From positions 104,397-168,396 of the forward strand of contig WLWZ01000010.1 of assembly GCA_012103315.1 (NCBI GenBank): a DNA stretch of 64,000 bases, read 5' to 3'. Each line of letters begins with the position of its first letter. The stretch's first letter is position 1. This document shows, one piece after another, positions 9,232 to 17,835 of the stretch. The translations under genes and the position numbers were made by a program. This stretch comes from Alphaproteobacteria bacterium (lineage in GTDB: Bacteria; Pseudomonadota; Alphaproteobacteria; MPNO01; UBA2964). The notes below the pieces were generated by a model. It had not been told where the DNA came from, did not search any database, and saw only the letters and a list, made by a program, of their open reading frames with translations.

Positions 9232-10082
9232 CGCCAGCGGTTGCCGACCAGGCAATAAACCTTAGCGACGGTCAGACGCCGCCTAAGTTGTCCACCGACG
9301 GTCGGAAAATCACCACTGTTGACAGTAAATCTCTGGCTGCCGTTACCAACATTGCTTTCGCTAACACCGGCCTGTTTTAGAATGTTCAGGAGACTTTCGG
9401 GCGTTGAGGAATAAGAACGTCCTCGCCGTGGGGCGCCTGCAACATGCACACCAATGATCTGGCCAGTAGCATTGACCCAAGGGCCGCCGCTAATACCGCC
9501 GAGATTGGTCCCTCTATCCGGGACGCGTCTGATTTGCGTCCAGGCCACCACGGGTTCACGGGTCGAATAGCGCCCATCGATAGCCATGGTGCGCCTGCCA
9601 ATGACACGGGCATGGACATCCCCAGGATCGCCCTTGGGAAAGCCAAAGGAATAGCCGTCCTGTCCGCGGGCAACCCGTTTTTCAATGCCCGGCAATGGCG
9701 GTGTGCCGCCATTGGTTCGCAAGATACTGATGTCCGCGTGCGGGTGATGCCATATCTGGCGAACCCGGACGAATTCGCGCTCACCTTTTTGCAACGCAAC
9801 CTTGTCACAGCCATCGGCGACATGCCGTGCGGTTACCCATATTCCGTTTCGATCGACTGAAAAAGCAGTGCCGCTGGATGATTGCTGGCGATCTTCAACC
9901 GAAATCGAAATCACTGGGTCACGACTCGCTGTCGGAGGGACAGAATTTCTATGGGGCGGCTTGGCTACTTCAATTGGCGGTGTTCGTCCGGACGAGTTGT
10001 TTGGGTCATCTGATGTCCATGACTTACCTAATATGGCAACTAAGGCCATGACGACCAGCGCCAGAATGTCCCATATCCGCAT
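9228..10082 (-). CDS. Trypsin-like serine protease, membrane-tethered or secreted
   Basis: 284 residues with an N-terminal hydrophobic segment (about 4-20), a Pro-rich linker (to about 55), then a chymotrypsin-fold domain. The triad is readable: H87 in WVTARHVAD, D117 in HHPHADISIL and S198 in GGISGGPW. It belongs to the S1 (HtrA/DegP-like catalytic) group but has no PDZ domain; the C-terminal 60 residues are unassigned. It should act in the periplasm. The gene lies 15 bases after a DUF350 membrane protein on the same strand, so the two are likely co-transcribed. Its substrate is unknown. Confidence 0.85.
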   Translation of the reverse strand: MRIWDILALVVMALVAILGKSWTSDDPNNSSGRTPPIEVAKPPHRNSVPPTASRDPVISISVEDRQQSSSGTAFSVDRNGIWVTARHVADGCDKVALQKGEREFVRVRQIWHHPHADISILRTNGGTPPLPGIEKRVARGQDGYSFGFPKGDPGDVHARVIGRRTMAIDGRYSTREPVVAWTQIRRVPDRGTNLGGISGGPWVNATGQIIGVHVAGAPRRGRSYSSTPESLLNILKQAGVSESNVGNGSQRFTVNSGDFPTVGGQLRRRLTVAKVYCLVGNRWR

Positions 10083-10097
10083 GTCCTTTAAACCAGT

Positions 10098-10511
10098 TTA
10101 ACCCGCAATCGCTGCTGCATTGATCATCGCGACAGCTAGTTTTACGGCGACAACAAGAATGGCTGCTCCCATCTCCCCATTTTCAATTCTTTTTGGCAGG
10201 TCTTTGAGAAAAATATCAAGCAGTCGAAATGTCATGAGTTGGATGAATAGAGCTACCAAGCCCCAGATGACGATATCCAGCACCCCCACGCTAGTGGCCA
10301 TGCAAAAGGCTAGTGGAATAGAGAGCCCCAGGATGGCGCCAGCGAACGACGTGGCCGCTGCGGTGTTGCCAGCACGGATCAGCTCCATTTCTCGCAGGGG
10401 GGTTATATGCTGATAAATCCAGACACCACCCAAGAGCATCGTAATGGTGACCGAGAAATGTAGGAGGAGCGTTGGGAAGCCGTTCAAAAAGCTTTGCAGA
10501 ATGGGATCCAT
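10098..10511 (-). CDS. DUF350 (YjfL-like) inner membrane protein
   Basis: 137 residues with four predicted membrane helices. The pattern of two related hairpins and the segments LIRAGNTAAATSFAGAILG and IFLKDLPKRIENGEMGAAI are typical of DUF350/UPF0719 proteins, whose biochemical role is not established. It is upstream of the protease gene (15-base gap) and 9 bases downstream of the MBL hydrolase gene, suggesting one three-gene transcript. Confidence 0.8.
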   Translation of the reverse strand: MDPILQSFLNGFPTLLLHFSVTITMLLGGVWIYQHITPLREMELIRAGNTAAATSFAGAILGLSIPLAFCMATSVGVLDIVIWGLVALFIQLMTFRLLDIFLKDLPKRIENGEMGAAILVVAVKLAVAMINAAAIAG

Positions 10512-10520
10512 GGTTAGTTC

Positions 10521-11414
10521 TTATCCTTCAATAAAGCGGAATGCGAATTCGTCTCCAGCGGTCACGACGTTGCCTGCTATTGTCCCGGAGAAATGAGCTG
10601 GAATAAGCAGTGTCTCTGTATCAGCGCAGCTTTCAAGAATTTTGCGGCGGGTGACAATAGCGAGTGCTCGGTCAGAGCACTTAATCGTGCTCCAGTCTGG
10701 CTCGTAGACCTGCAGTGGGTGATGAAAGGCATCACCAGCAAAGATCGCTTTGACACCGTTAGAGTGAAAATTGGCGCAGCACTGTCCCGGCGTATGGCCC
10801 GGTGCGGGCGAAAGATGAATCAAATCATTGAGTTCGAAGTCGTCGTCGACAAGCAAGGCATGTCCGCCTTCGACAATCGGCAAAACGCAATCCTCAAATG
10901 CTGTTCCAGAAGGATGCGGCCCGTGCTCTTTGTTCCAGTCGAGCCAGTACTCATATTCGGTACGTCCGATTATATACTTGGCGTTAGGGAAGGTCGGAAC
11001 CAGGCGGCCATCGACAAGGCGAGTATTCCAGCCAACATGATCGACATGCAGGTGGGTACAGAATACATAATCAATATCTTCAAAGGCGATCCCCGCAGCG
11101 TGAAATTCGGCAAGCCAGCGATCCTTGGGATAGAGAAGTCCCTCGCGACGGTTTTTGTGATCCCCGACGCATGTGTCGATCAGAATATTGTGTTGTGGTG
11201 TTTGCAGCAGAAAGCTCTGAAAGGTCAGACAAATTTTGCCACTCGCGGGGTCGTGTGTATGGCTCGGTAGGTCCGCTAAATGCTTCTCGACACGATCAGG
11301 CGTTGCTTCCGGAAACATGTCATAGGGGTTATGATAAGGGCCTTCCCGTTCGACAATGCTGGTCATTGTCGTATCACCAAGGACAAGGGTGTTCGACGTT
11401 GAGACGGTATCCAT
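10521..11414 (-). CDS. MBL-fold metallo-hydrolase
   Basis: 297 residues from ATG at 11414 (an in-frame TTG two codons earlier is less likely). The zinc motif HLHVDHVGWN (H121, H123, D125, H126) is followed by later ligands in PGHTPGQC and FAGDAFHHP. This set is typical of the lactonase/glyoxalase II-like branch of the metallo-beta-lactamase fold. Substrates in this branch include lactones, thioesters and phosphodiesters, and I cannot choose between them. It is the first gene of a likely operon with DUF350 and the protease, divergent from the cyclodeaminase-like gene at 11528. Confidence 0.85.
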   Translation of the reverse strand: MDTVSTSNTLVLGDTTMTSIVEREGPYHNPYDMFPEATPDRVEKHLADLPSHTHDPASGKICLTFQSFLLQTPQHNILIDTCVGDHKNRREGLLYPKDRWLAEFHAAGIAFEDIDYVFCTHLHVDHVGWNTRLVDGRLVPTFPNAKYIIGRTEYEYWLDWNKEHGPHPSGTAFEDCVLPIVEGGHALLVDDDFELNDLIHLSPAPGHTPGQCCANFHSNGVKAIFAGDAFHHPLQVYEPDWSTIKCSDRALAIVTRRKILESCADTETLLIPAHFSGTIAGNVVTAGDEFAFRFIEG

Positions 11415-11527
11415 AAGCAAAGCCTTTTCGAAGCCACTTCTTTAATACTCAGAATCCTATTGCTCATCTGCCGTGGCGTCCACTGATCAGGCGGGTTAAA
11501 TTACTTGAAAATTCAGGAGAGATAGAT

Positions 11528-12529
11528 ATGGCACTCGAAGGCGTTCGGTTCATTCCCTACAAGGATACGCTTGATCTCTTAAGCGTCGAAGAAGCAATGC
11601 AGATTTGCGAAGACGTCTATCGCATGCATGCGGCCGGCTCGGTTCAATGGTCTGAGCCATCGTCGTGGAAGCTTGACGCAGACGCGCCGTATCACAATCA
11701 CTGGCACGTAAAAGGTGTCCTACTAAAGGATATCCCGACGACCGGTGTGCGGATGTACAATTACTATGATGATGGTGTGAAGAACACGGTCGGACAGTTG
11801 GAATGCGCGCGCTATATCTTGTTGACCGATCCGATGACGGGTCACTCCAAGGCTATTGTCGAGGAACACTGGTCTTATGCTATCCGCAGTACCGCGGCAG
11901 CGATCCTACCGTTGAAATGGATGGCGCCGAAGAACCCCAAGGTATTAGGGCTCGTTGGAATTGGCACGATGGGCGTCAATTGCTTGGCTTGCCTAAGAAC
12001 CATGTTCAACTTTGAAAAGATTGTTTGTACCTCGCGTCGACCTGAGACACGCCAAGCGTTTGCCGATAAATGGTCGGCAGAACTGGGTATCCCTGTGGAA
12101 TCCGTTGAGACCATCGAAGAAGTTGTTCGGGCCGCTGATATCGGGATCGGTGGCACGACATCGACGGATATCATCGCGCATGAGGAATGGGTTAAACCCG
12201 GAGCGACCTATATTTCATTGGCACGACGTGAAATGGACCCGGCGGGATGGGCGGCGTTTGATAAAGTCGTTATCGATGGCTGGGACGTGAACATTGTCAC
12301 CAAAGAATTCAGCAACATGATCGATAGTGGCCAGTTTTCGCGCGACCAGTTGCATGGCGAGATTTGTGATGTTGTTACCGGCAAGGTTCCGGGCCGCGAA
12401 AGTGATGATGAACGTATCTTGATCCATACGACGGGGCTCGTGTCGCAGGATATTGCGGTCTGTCATCACATTTTCGAAAAGGCTAAAGAGCACGACAAAG
12501 GTATTGTTCTGCCACCGACGGATGCCTGA
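11528..12529 (+). CDS. Ornithine cyclodeaminase/mu-crystallin family protein (copy 1)
   Basis: 333 residues with a Rossmann NAD(P) site (VLGLVGIGTMGVNCL, about 139-153) and the family layout: dimerisation domain, nucleotide domain, and IGIGGTTSTDIIAHEEWVKP. Family enzymes include ornithine cyclodeaminase, alanine dehydrogenase and ketimine reductases acting on imines or amino acids. It is clearly related along its length to the protein at 46911 (shared FIPY-DT-DLLS, NHWHVK, GRES-ER and IHTTGLV). AAATTCAGGAGAGATAG supplies the ribosome site. The substrate is unknown, but both copies sit near dihydroxyphthalate-decarboxylase-like genes. Confidence 0.88.
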   Translation: MALEGVRFIPYKDTLDLLSVEEAMQICEDVYRMHAAGSVQWSEPSSWKLDADAPYHNHWHVKGVLLKDIPTTGVRMYNYYDDGVKNTVGQLECARYILLTDPMTGHSKAIVEEHWSYAIRSTAAAILPLKWMAPKNPKVLGLVGIGTMGVNCLACLRTMFNFEKIVCTSRRPETRQAFADKWSAELGIPVESVETIEEVVRAADIGIGGTTSTDIIAHEEWVKPGATYISLARREMDPAGWAAFDKVVIDGWDVNIVTKEFSNMIDSGQFSRDQLHGEICDVVTGKVPGRESDDERILIHTTGLVSQDIAVCHHIFEKAKEHDKGIVLPPTDA

Positions 12530-12544
12530 CCCGATCCCCCTCTC

Positions 12545-12571
12545 TCGCTCTATTGAATCTCAATAGAGCGA
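12545..12571 (+). terminator. Hairpin downstream of the cyclodeaminase-like gene
   Basis: A perfect 12-bp inverted repeat (TCGCTCTATTGA / TCAATAGAGCGA) has a 3-base loop. No U-tract follows (AAATACCC), so it may be a weak terminator or an mRNA 3' stabiliser rather than a classical intrinsic terminator. Confidence 0.55.
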
Positions 12572-12662
12572 AATACCCTTTGCTTACTATGGATATTTCG
12601 AGTGAAATCGTTACCAGACCAATTTGAATTGGCAAAAACGGTAAACAGGAGAGGCATTCAAC

Positions 12663-13949
12663 ATGAAGTATAATATTTTGAAATCTGTCGGCAGCGCTGT
12701 GGTTTCGCTTCCTTTAATGTTTGGTGCAGCGAATGCATCGGATGCGGAAGTTGCGGCATTTTATAAGAACAAGACGTTGACCATGTATATCGGTTACTCA
12801 GCCGGCGGTGGTTATGATGCTTATGGGCGTATCGTGATGCGCCATATGGCCAAGCATATTCCGGGTAAGCCCCGTCATGTTGCCAAGCAATATACCGGTG
12901 CTGGCGGTATTCGGGTTCTCAATGCGATCTACAATGTCTTTCCGCAGGATGGGACCGCGCTCGTCATGGCGGGTCGTAGCGTAATCGCCCAGCCGCTGTT
13001 CCGGAATGCGGCCAACGCAAAATATGATGGCTCCAAGCTGAAATGGCTCGGTAGTGCAAACCAGGAATACAGCCTTTGCGTTTTCTGGCATGAGTCAAAA
13101 TACAAATCGACCGAGGATCTTCTGCGGTCTAAGCCGAATATGGGTGGTGTTGGGCAGGGCAGCTCGATCGATGTTTTTACCCTTATGACCAACAATTTAC
13201 TCGGTGCTAAAGTTAAATTAATCACCGGTTATCCGGGTGGAGCAGACATTAATCTCGCGATGCAGCGTAAAGAGCTGGATGGTCGTTGTGGCTGGTCGTG
13301 GTCGTCGATCAAGTCGACAGCACCAGACTGGATCACTGGAAATAAAATTAACTACACGCTGCAATTTGCATTAAAGAAGCACCCTGATTTGCAGTCAGTG
13401 CCGCTCATTGGTGATTTGGTAAAAGGTAAAAAGAACCAGCAAGCCCTCAAAGTTCATTTGGCACCGCAGGCCTATGGTCGTCCTTTCGCAGTTGGCCCCG
13501 GCGTTCCGCAGGCACGCTATGTCGCTCTCCGAGATGCGTTCTGGAAAACTATGAATGACCCCGTATTCCTGGCAGATACCAAGAAGCGTAAATTACCGAT
13601 CAATGCGCTTTCAGGTCAGGAAGTTCAGAAGCTGGTTAACGAAATCTATGCTCTGCCGAAAGACATCCTCGCCTATGCGGATAAGGTAGGGAACTCCAGA
13701 AAGGGAACGCAGGTCACAAAAGCGGTTATTCCGATCGCCACCTATAAAGGCAAGATTACCAAGATTAAACGAGGTGGGCGCCGGGTTTCCTGGAAAGGGG
13801 CAACAGCTACCGGCAAACTTCGGGTGTCTGGTCGTAAAACTAAAATCACGGTTGCCGGTAAAAAAGCGAAGCGTAAAGCTCTCAAGGTTGGAATGAGCTG
13901 CTCATTCCGCGTGAAGGGTGCTCAGTCGGCTCTGAATATCGACTGCTAA
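12663..13949 (+). CDS. TctC/Bug-type periplasmic binding protein with an extra basic C-terminal domain
   Basis: 428 residues. A signal peptide (about 1-25, ending AANAS) precedes a binding-protein domain to about residue 345 (KTLTMYIGYSAGGGYDAYGR, QYTGAGGIRVLNAIYNVFPQDG), as in substrate receptors of tripartite tricarboxylate transporters. No TctA/TctB gene is adjacent. The last 70-80 residues are an added module, very rich in Lys/Arg (YKGKITKIKRGGRRVSWKG, then KALKVGMSCSFRVKG), absent from the window's other two TctC proteins. Its strand pattern and 'LKVGM' ending resemble DUF5666-like small beta domains; that comparison is tentative. ACAGGAGAGG precedes the ATG. A terminator follows. Confidence 0.82.
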   Translation: MKYNILKSVGSAVVSLPLMFGAANASDAEVAAFYKNKTLTMYIGYSAGGGYDAYGRIVMRHMAKHIPGKPRHVAKQYTGAGGIRVLNAIYNVFPQDGTALVMAGRSVIAQPLFRNAANAKYDGSKLKWLGSANQEYSLCVFWHESKYKSTEDLLRSKPNMGGVGQGSSIDVFTLMTNNLLGAKVKLITGYPGGADINLAMQRKELDGRCGWSWSSIKSTAPDWITGNKINYTLQFALKKHPDLQSVPLIGDLVKGKKNQQALKVHLAPQAYGRPFAVGPGVPQARYVALRDAFWKTMNDPVFLADTKKRKLPINALSGQEVQKLVNEIYALPKDILAYADKVGNSRKGTQVTKAVIPIATYKGKITKIKRGGRRVSWKGATATGKLRVSGRKTKITVAGKKAKRKALKVGMSCSFRVKGAQSALNIDC

Positions 13950-13970
13950 TATCAAAAATTAAATACAAAT

Positions 13971-14006
13971 GGGTGGTGGTGCTTTGCGTGCCATCACCCT
14001 TTTTTT
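13971..14006. terminator. Terminator between convergent genes
   Basis: A 9-bp stem with one G-U pair (GGGTGGTGG 13971-13979, CCATCACCC 13991-13999) is followed by seven T residues. It ends the TctC-like transcript, four bases before the end of the convergent GST gene. Confidence 0.85.
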
Positions 14007-14009
14007 GTC

Positions 14010-14801
14010 TTAACGACCGGCCAGGATACTTTGAATTTTTGGCCAGGCTTCGGGGCCTTTTTCGGCCATAAGCGTGCAAAACGCATCATTGCGCCAGTCG
14101 AGATAGGCGGTCTTAAAGCTGGGGCGTGATTTGATCCGTTCGTAAAGGTCGGTGATACGCGGGCGCTTATCCATCCATTGCCATAGCATGAGTTCATCCA
14201 AGCGGATGAGGTATGGCGTGTAGCCTATTTCGGCGAGCGAGAAACAGCTACCGGCCATCCAGTCGGTTTCGCATAGCTGTGCTTCCAGATCCGCTAAAAA
14301 GGATTCAAAAACACCGATAGCGTCGGCAAATTGTGGTGACTCCATGCCATGCTCGAGTTGTTCCCGTTGCCGCGCCCGTCGTTTGGTATCCGGAATACTA
14401 TTAATGTAATTTTCAAGTTCATCGGTTGGCCGCGCTAAATGTTGGTGTCGAAAAGCAATCGAGCCCGATAGCACGCCGGTATAAAAATGAATGATTTCAT
14501 CCAGACGCTTAGTCCATTGGCGCATTCGGGCGCGCTCTATAGCGGCTTCGGGTTTTAGAGACGGCTCTGGGTATGCGTCGTCGAGATATTCGCAGATCAC
14601 GGTCGATTCAATAACCACCTGTCCGCCATCGACCAAGGTCGGGACGACCCCATTCGGGTTGAGCTTCAGGTAATCTGGATTGTGCTGATCGCTGGCACGG
14701 AGATCCAGCACGTGACCGTGCCAGTCAATTTTCTTTTCGGCCAATATCATGCGGACCTTCTGTGCACAGGTCGACATCGTGGCGTGGTAGAGCTCAATCA
14801 T
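14010..14801 (-). CDS. Glutathione S-transferase family protein
   Basis: 263 residues. The thioredoxin-like N-terminal domain starts IELYHATMSTCAQKVRMIL and contains the GSH-binding LNPNGVVPTLVDGG and VIESTVICEYLDD segments, with the cis-proline and Glu-Ser pair. An all-helical C-terminal domain follows. GSTs conjugate or isomerise electrophiles, or act in reductive dehalogenation or ether cleavage. The start overlaps the stop of the class II aldolase gene by four bases (ATGA), so the two are coupled. That suggests processing of a shared metabolite, though none is identifiable. Confidence 0.88.
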   Translation of the reverse strand: MIELYHATMSTCAQKVRMILAEKKIDWHGHVLDLRASDQHNPDYLKLNPNGVVPTLVDGGQVVIESTVICEYLDDAYPEPSLKPEAAIERARMRQWTKRLDEIIHFYTGVLSGSIAFRHQHLARPTDELENYINSIPDTKRRARQREQLEHGMESPQFADAIGVFESFLADLEAQLCETDWMAGSCFSLAEIGYTPYLIRLDELMLWQWMDKRPRITDLYERIKSRPSFKTAYLDWRNDAFCTLMAEKGPEAWPKIQSILAGR

Positions 14802-15574
14802 GTTTCAGGGACCGGCACCCGTTCGGTCGACAGCACGGGATGACCCAGCGCTTCGGCTCGGGATAGCTTGCGGCAATAATATTCCCAGAACACCGGGACA
14901 TTTCGTTCCTGTCCTTTGATCTTGCGCGCTTGCTCATCATCGGTTGGGTATGACCAGTCAAAACTCGCGCTGCTGGTTTTGACGAACTCCTCGCAGGCGG
15001 CTTCCTGCGCCGTGGCGATGACAAGGGCGTGTTCAATTGAGGTGCCACAGGCAACGACGCCATGGTTGCGGAGGAACATGCAAAAGCTATCCCCCATGAC
15101 CGTTGCAGCTTCGCGTCCGGTTTCGAGCTTTACGATGAGTTCGGAAGAGCCTTCATATCGCGGCGGTGGTACAGGGAAAAATATCTGCTGATAGCCCGCT
15201 GGCCGCATGGGCTCAGTACTGGAAGAAACAACACAGCCATAGAGAGGATGGGTGTGAATAGCCGCGTTAATGTCGGGGCGCATTGCAAAGATAGAAGCAT
15301 GAATGGGCCATTCTCCATGGCAGCGTCCTTCACCCGAAAATACCTTGCCGTCGAGACCGATATGAAAGAAATCTCGGTAGTCGAAGACCTCCCCAAGCGC
15401 AATGTAGGAACGTTTAATCCACATGCCGTTGCCGTGCGGATCGCGGACGCTGGCAAACCCTAATGTCCGGTCGCCATGTCCCTCGATTTCGAGGATACGG
15501 CACAGTTTTATGAGTTTATCGAGTTCAGCTTTTACATCGTCGGTTAACGCTGGGGTATTTGACATGGTGTTCAT
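14798..15574 (-). CDS. Class II aldolase/adducin family protein
   Basis: 258 residues. Zinc-binding pieces are visible: IHASIFAMRPDINAAIHTHP (H92, H107, H109) and LRNHGVV (H170). Class II aldolases act on phosphorylated hydroxy-aldehydes, and many bacterial relatives act as decarboxylases or on aromatic acids (for example hydroxyaromatic decarboxylase-like members). This protein lacks recognisable sugar-phosphate specificity. An AAGGAAGAG site precedes the ATG; an in-frame ATG three codons later is equally possible. It is translationally coupled to the downstream GST. Confidence 0.85.
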   Translation of the reverse strand: MNTMSNTPALTDDVKAELDKLIKLCRILEIEGHGDRTLGFASVRDPHGNGMWIKRSYIALGEVFDYRDFFHIGLDGKVFSGEGRCHGEWPIHASIFAMRPDINAAIHTHPLYGCVVSSSTEPMRPAGYQQIFFPVPPPRYEGSSELIVKLETGREAATVMGDSFCMFLRNHGVVACGTSIEHALVIATAQEAACEEFVKTSSASFDWSYPTDDEQARKIKGQERNVPVFWEYYCRKLSRAEALGHPVLSTERVPVPET

Positions 15575-15648
15575 TCTCTTCCTTCTGCTCGCTGCAGTCT
15601 GTGAAGAGAAGCATACCCTGTCAATCAGAGGTCGCGAAGATAAAGAGG

Positions 15649-16653
15649 CTAGCTCGCGTCTTCCCGCTTGTAGGGGGGAGAACGCAGAATATAACCGAGC
15701 CCTTGGAGTGATGAATTTAGTAAAGTTCGGGCGACGAAGCGGTCGAAGTTGTTCGGGAGCTTTTTGATTTTCCCTAGTCCGCGGCGTTTCATCACGGCAT
15801 GTCGGTCGAGAAACAGCTCATTCACAAGACGCCGTGGGATATCAGGTGTGAATTGGTCTTTTATGATACTCCAGACATTACCGGCTTCCTTCGGATCGAC
15901 GATATTGAAATATTTCATAATGACAGGAACCGTCGCATGTTTGTCGCGTTGGATTATCTGTGATGCACGCGCGATGGCGCGCGTAAATTTCCGAACCGCG
16001 GCTCTGTTTTTGGCAAGGTACGACGTTCGAACCCAAATGGTCCCTGAAAGATAAGGACGGGTATCACCGATTCTTGCCAATAGTCGATGACCCTGTTGTA
16101 GGGCTTTGGCTGCGAAGCGTGGTGAAACGAAAATTCCCTGATAGACGTCGTCGGTTAGCCCTTTTACGCGGGTCTTCTCATTGGGTTCCTCGTGAGTTTT
16201 CCAGCGCGTACCAAACCGTAGCTGAATTAAGGGGCGCAATAAGTCGGGACGGAATCCATCGATATCGCCGAGACCGACGTTCTTCTTTTTGAGGTCGTTC
16301 AATTTTCGGATTTCTTTGCGAGCGACAAGCGCAACGTTTGACATGACGGATTGCCCAACAATGAACTTCAAATTACCGCCATTGAGGGCTACTTGAGCTC
16401 CCCGATCTTCGATTGGAACGAAATCGACTGAGCCTTTCAGCCCGGCGGAAATAAGGGCCCGGCTCGTGAGCGGTACCATCTTTATGGGAAGTCCCTCAGA
16501 ACGAAATAGTCCCTTTTCGTGGGCGACGTATGACGGCAGGTGCGCGAGGGTCGGCTCCGCAGTACGGCCCAATGTAGCGGCATTCGCTGCAGTTAGGTTG
16601 GCGGTTGCCAAAAGAATGACACTCGATAAATAGCTTAGCGCTTTTTGGGTCAT
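15649..16653 (-). CDS. NMT1/SsuA-type ABC substrate-binding protein, orphan
   Basis: 334 residues with a clear signal peptide (about 1-25, ANLTAANAA). The mature part has the NitT/TauT receptor pattern: LAHLPSYVAHEKGLFRSEGL, DFVPIEDRGAQVALNGGNLK and LNDLKKKNVGLGDIDGFRPD. It would bind a small organic solute in the periplasm. No ABC permease or ATPase gene is adjacent. It is divergent from the gene at 16823, sharing a 169-base promoter region with it. The ligand is unknown. Confidence 0.85.
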   Translation of the reverse strand: MTQKALSYLSSVILLATANLTAANAATLGRTAEPTLAHLPSYVAHEKGLFRSEGLPIKMVPLTSRALISAGLKGSVDFVPIEDRGAQVALNGGNLKFIVGQSVMSNVALVARKEIRKLNDLKKKNVGLGDIDGFRPDLLRPLIQLRFGTRWKTHEEPNEKTRVKGLTDDVYQGIFVSPRFAAKALQQGHRLLARIGDTRPYLSGTIWVRTSYLAKNRAAVRKFTRAIARASQIIQRDKHATVPVIMKYFNIVDPKEAGNVWSIIKDQFTPDIPRRLVNELFLDRHAVMKRRGLGKIKKLPNNFDRFVARTLLNSSLQGLGYILRSPPYKREDAS

Positions 16654-16822
16654 GATCTGTCGCCAATTTCTCTTCGATAGATCAATGGATTGTATGGCCC
16701 GCTGGTTAACAAAACTTGTCGGGTATTGAATTTTAGTTTGTGCAGGCTGTCTTGCTTCCCGGCCAGCGCGCAGGGATAATGCGCCAAATATTCGTTAACT
16801 TTAAAAGTACAAGGAGCGTGAA

Positions 16823-17812
16823 ATGGGTAAACTGACCGTTAGTCTGGCGTGCTGTAACTACGACCGCACACGGGCATTGTTTGACGGAACGGTAGGGGTT
16901 GATGGCTGCGAAGTTGTCGCGAGTGCGATGTCTCCCGAGGAAGCCTTTCATCGTGCCTTTAAATATCAGGAGTTCGATATCACCGAACTCTCGATGTCGA
17001 GCTATATGAACGTCCAGTCCCGCGATGGCAGCCCCTATATCGGAATTCCGGCCTTCGTCTCGCGGTTGTTCCGGCATTCCTCAATCTATATCCGGACCGA
17101 CCGGGGAATTAACCAGCCGGAGGATCTGGCGGGTAAGACGATCGGTGTTCCCGAATATCAGATGACTGCGGCCTTATGGGTTCGCGGCATTCTCGAAGAC
17201 GAATATGGTGTTAAAGCGTCTTCCATCCATTGGCGGAATGGTGGTCTCGAAGAGGGTGGTCGTGAAGAGCGAGCGCCACTGCATCTGCCAGATGAGATCG
17301 ATTTACAGAGTATTCCAAAAGACGAAACTCTCGCTGAACATCTTGATGACGGCAAAGTCGATGCAGTGATCTCGGCGCGGGCACCTTCTAGCTATTACAC
17401 TAATGAGAATATTGATCGCCTGTTTCCAGACTATAAGGCCGCAGAACAATCTTATTTCTCGAAAACCGGTATGTTCCCGATCATGCATATGATCGGCATC
17501 AAGCGGTCAATTGTCGAAAAACACCCCTGGTTACCGGTAAATGTTTATGTCGCGTTCCTGAAGGCAAAGCAGCTTTGCTATGAAGAGATGGAACAGGTCG
17601 GACATCTGGCCCAAACCATGCCGTGGCCGGTCTATGACTTGGAACAGGTCCGCAAACTCATGGGTGAAGATCACTGGAAGTATGGCGCTATCGAAAACGA
17701 GAAAGAGATATCGGCGATGACCCGCTATTCCTTTGACCAAGGGATTTCTGCAAGGAAGTTAGAAGCAGAAGATATCTTTGCTGAATCCACGTTCGAGCTG
17801 TTTAAGCTCTAA
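16823..17812 (+). CDS. 4,5-dihydroxyphthalate decarboxylase-like protein, periplasmic-binding fold without signal peptide (copy 1)
   Basis: 329 residues starting MGKLTVSLACCNYDRTRALF, directly in the fold with no leader, so it should be cytoplasmic. The family (Pht5-like 4,5-dihydroxyphthalate decarboxylases, often misnamed ABC binding proteins) shows DITELSMSSYM, LAGKTIGVPEYQMTAALWVRG and KTGMFPIMHMIGIKRSIVEK, all here. It is similar along its length to the protein at 45901. An ACAAGGAG site precedes the ATG. Downstream, an aldehyde dehydrogenase and an AhpD-like gene follow at short spacing, so it is probably catabolic. Whether it is a decarboxylase or binds another aromatic acid is not settled. 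Confidence 0.8.
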   Translation: MGKLTVSLACCNYDRTRALFDGTVGVDGCEVVASAMSPEEAFHRAFKYQEFDITELSMSSYMNVQSRDGSPYIGIPAFVSRLFRHSSIYIRTDRGINQPEDLAGKTIGVPEYQMTAALWVRGILEDEYGVKASSIHWRNGGLEEGGREERAPLHLPDEIDLQSIPKDETLAEHLDDGKVDAVISARAPSSYYTNENIDRLFPDYKAAEQSYFSKTGMFPIMHMIGIKRSIVEKHPWLPVNVYVAFLKAKQLCYEEMEQVGHLAQTMPWPVYDLEQVRKLMGEDHWKYGAIENEKEISAMTRYSFDQGISARKLEAEDIFAESTFELFKL

Positions 17813-17835
17813 TCGAAACCAAGACGGAGATGACC

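Noticed and set aside
10593..11270. 225-residue open frame on the plus strand opposite the MBL hydrolase gene
   Set aside because: The minus-strand protein has clear zinc motifs and operon partners; the plus-strand frame has no recognisable features.
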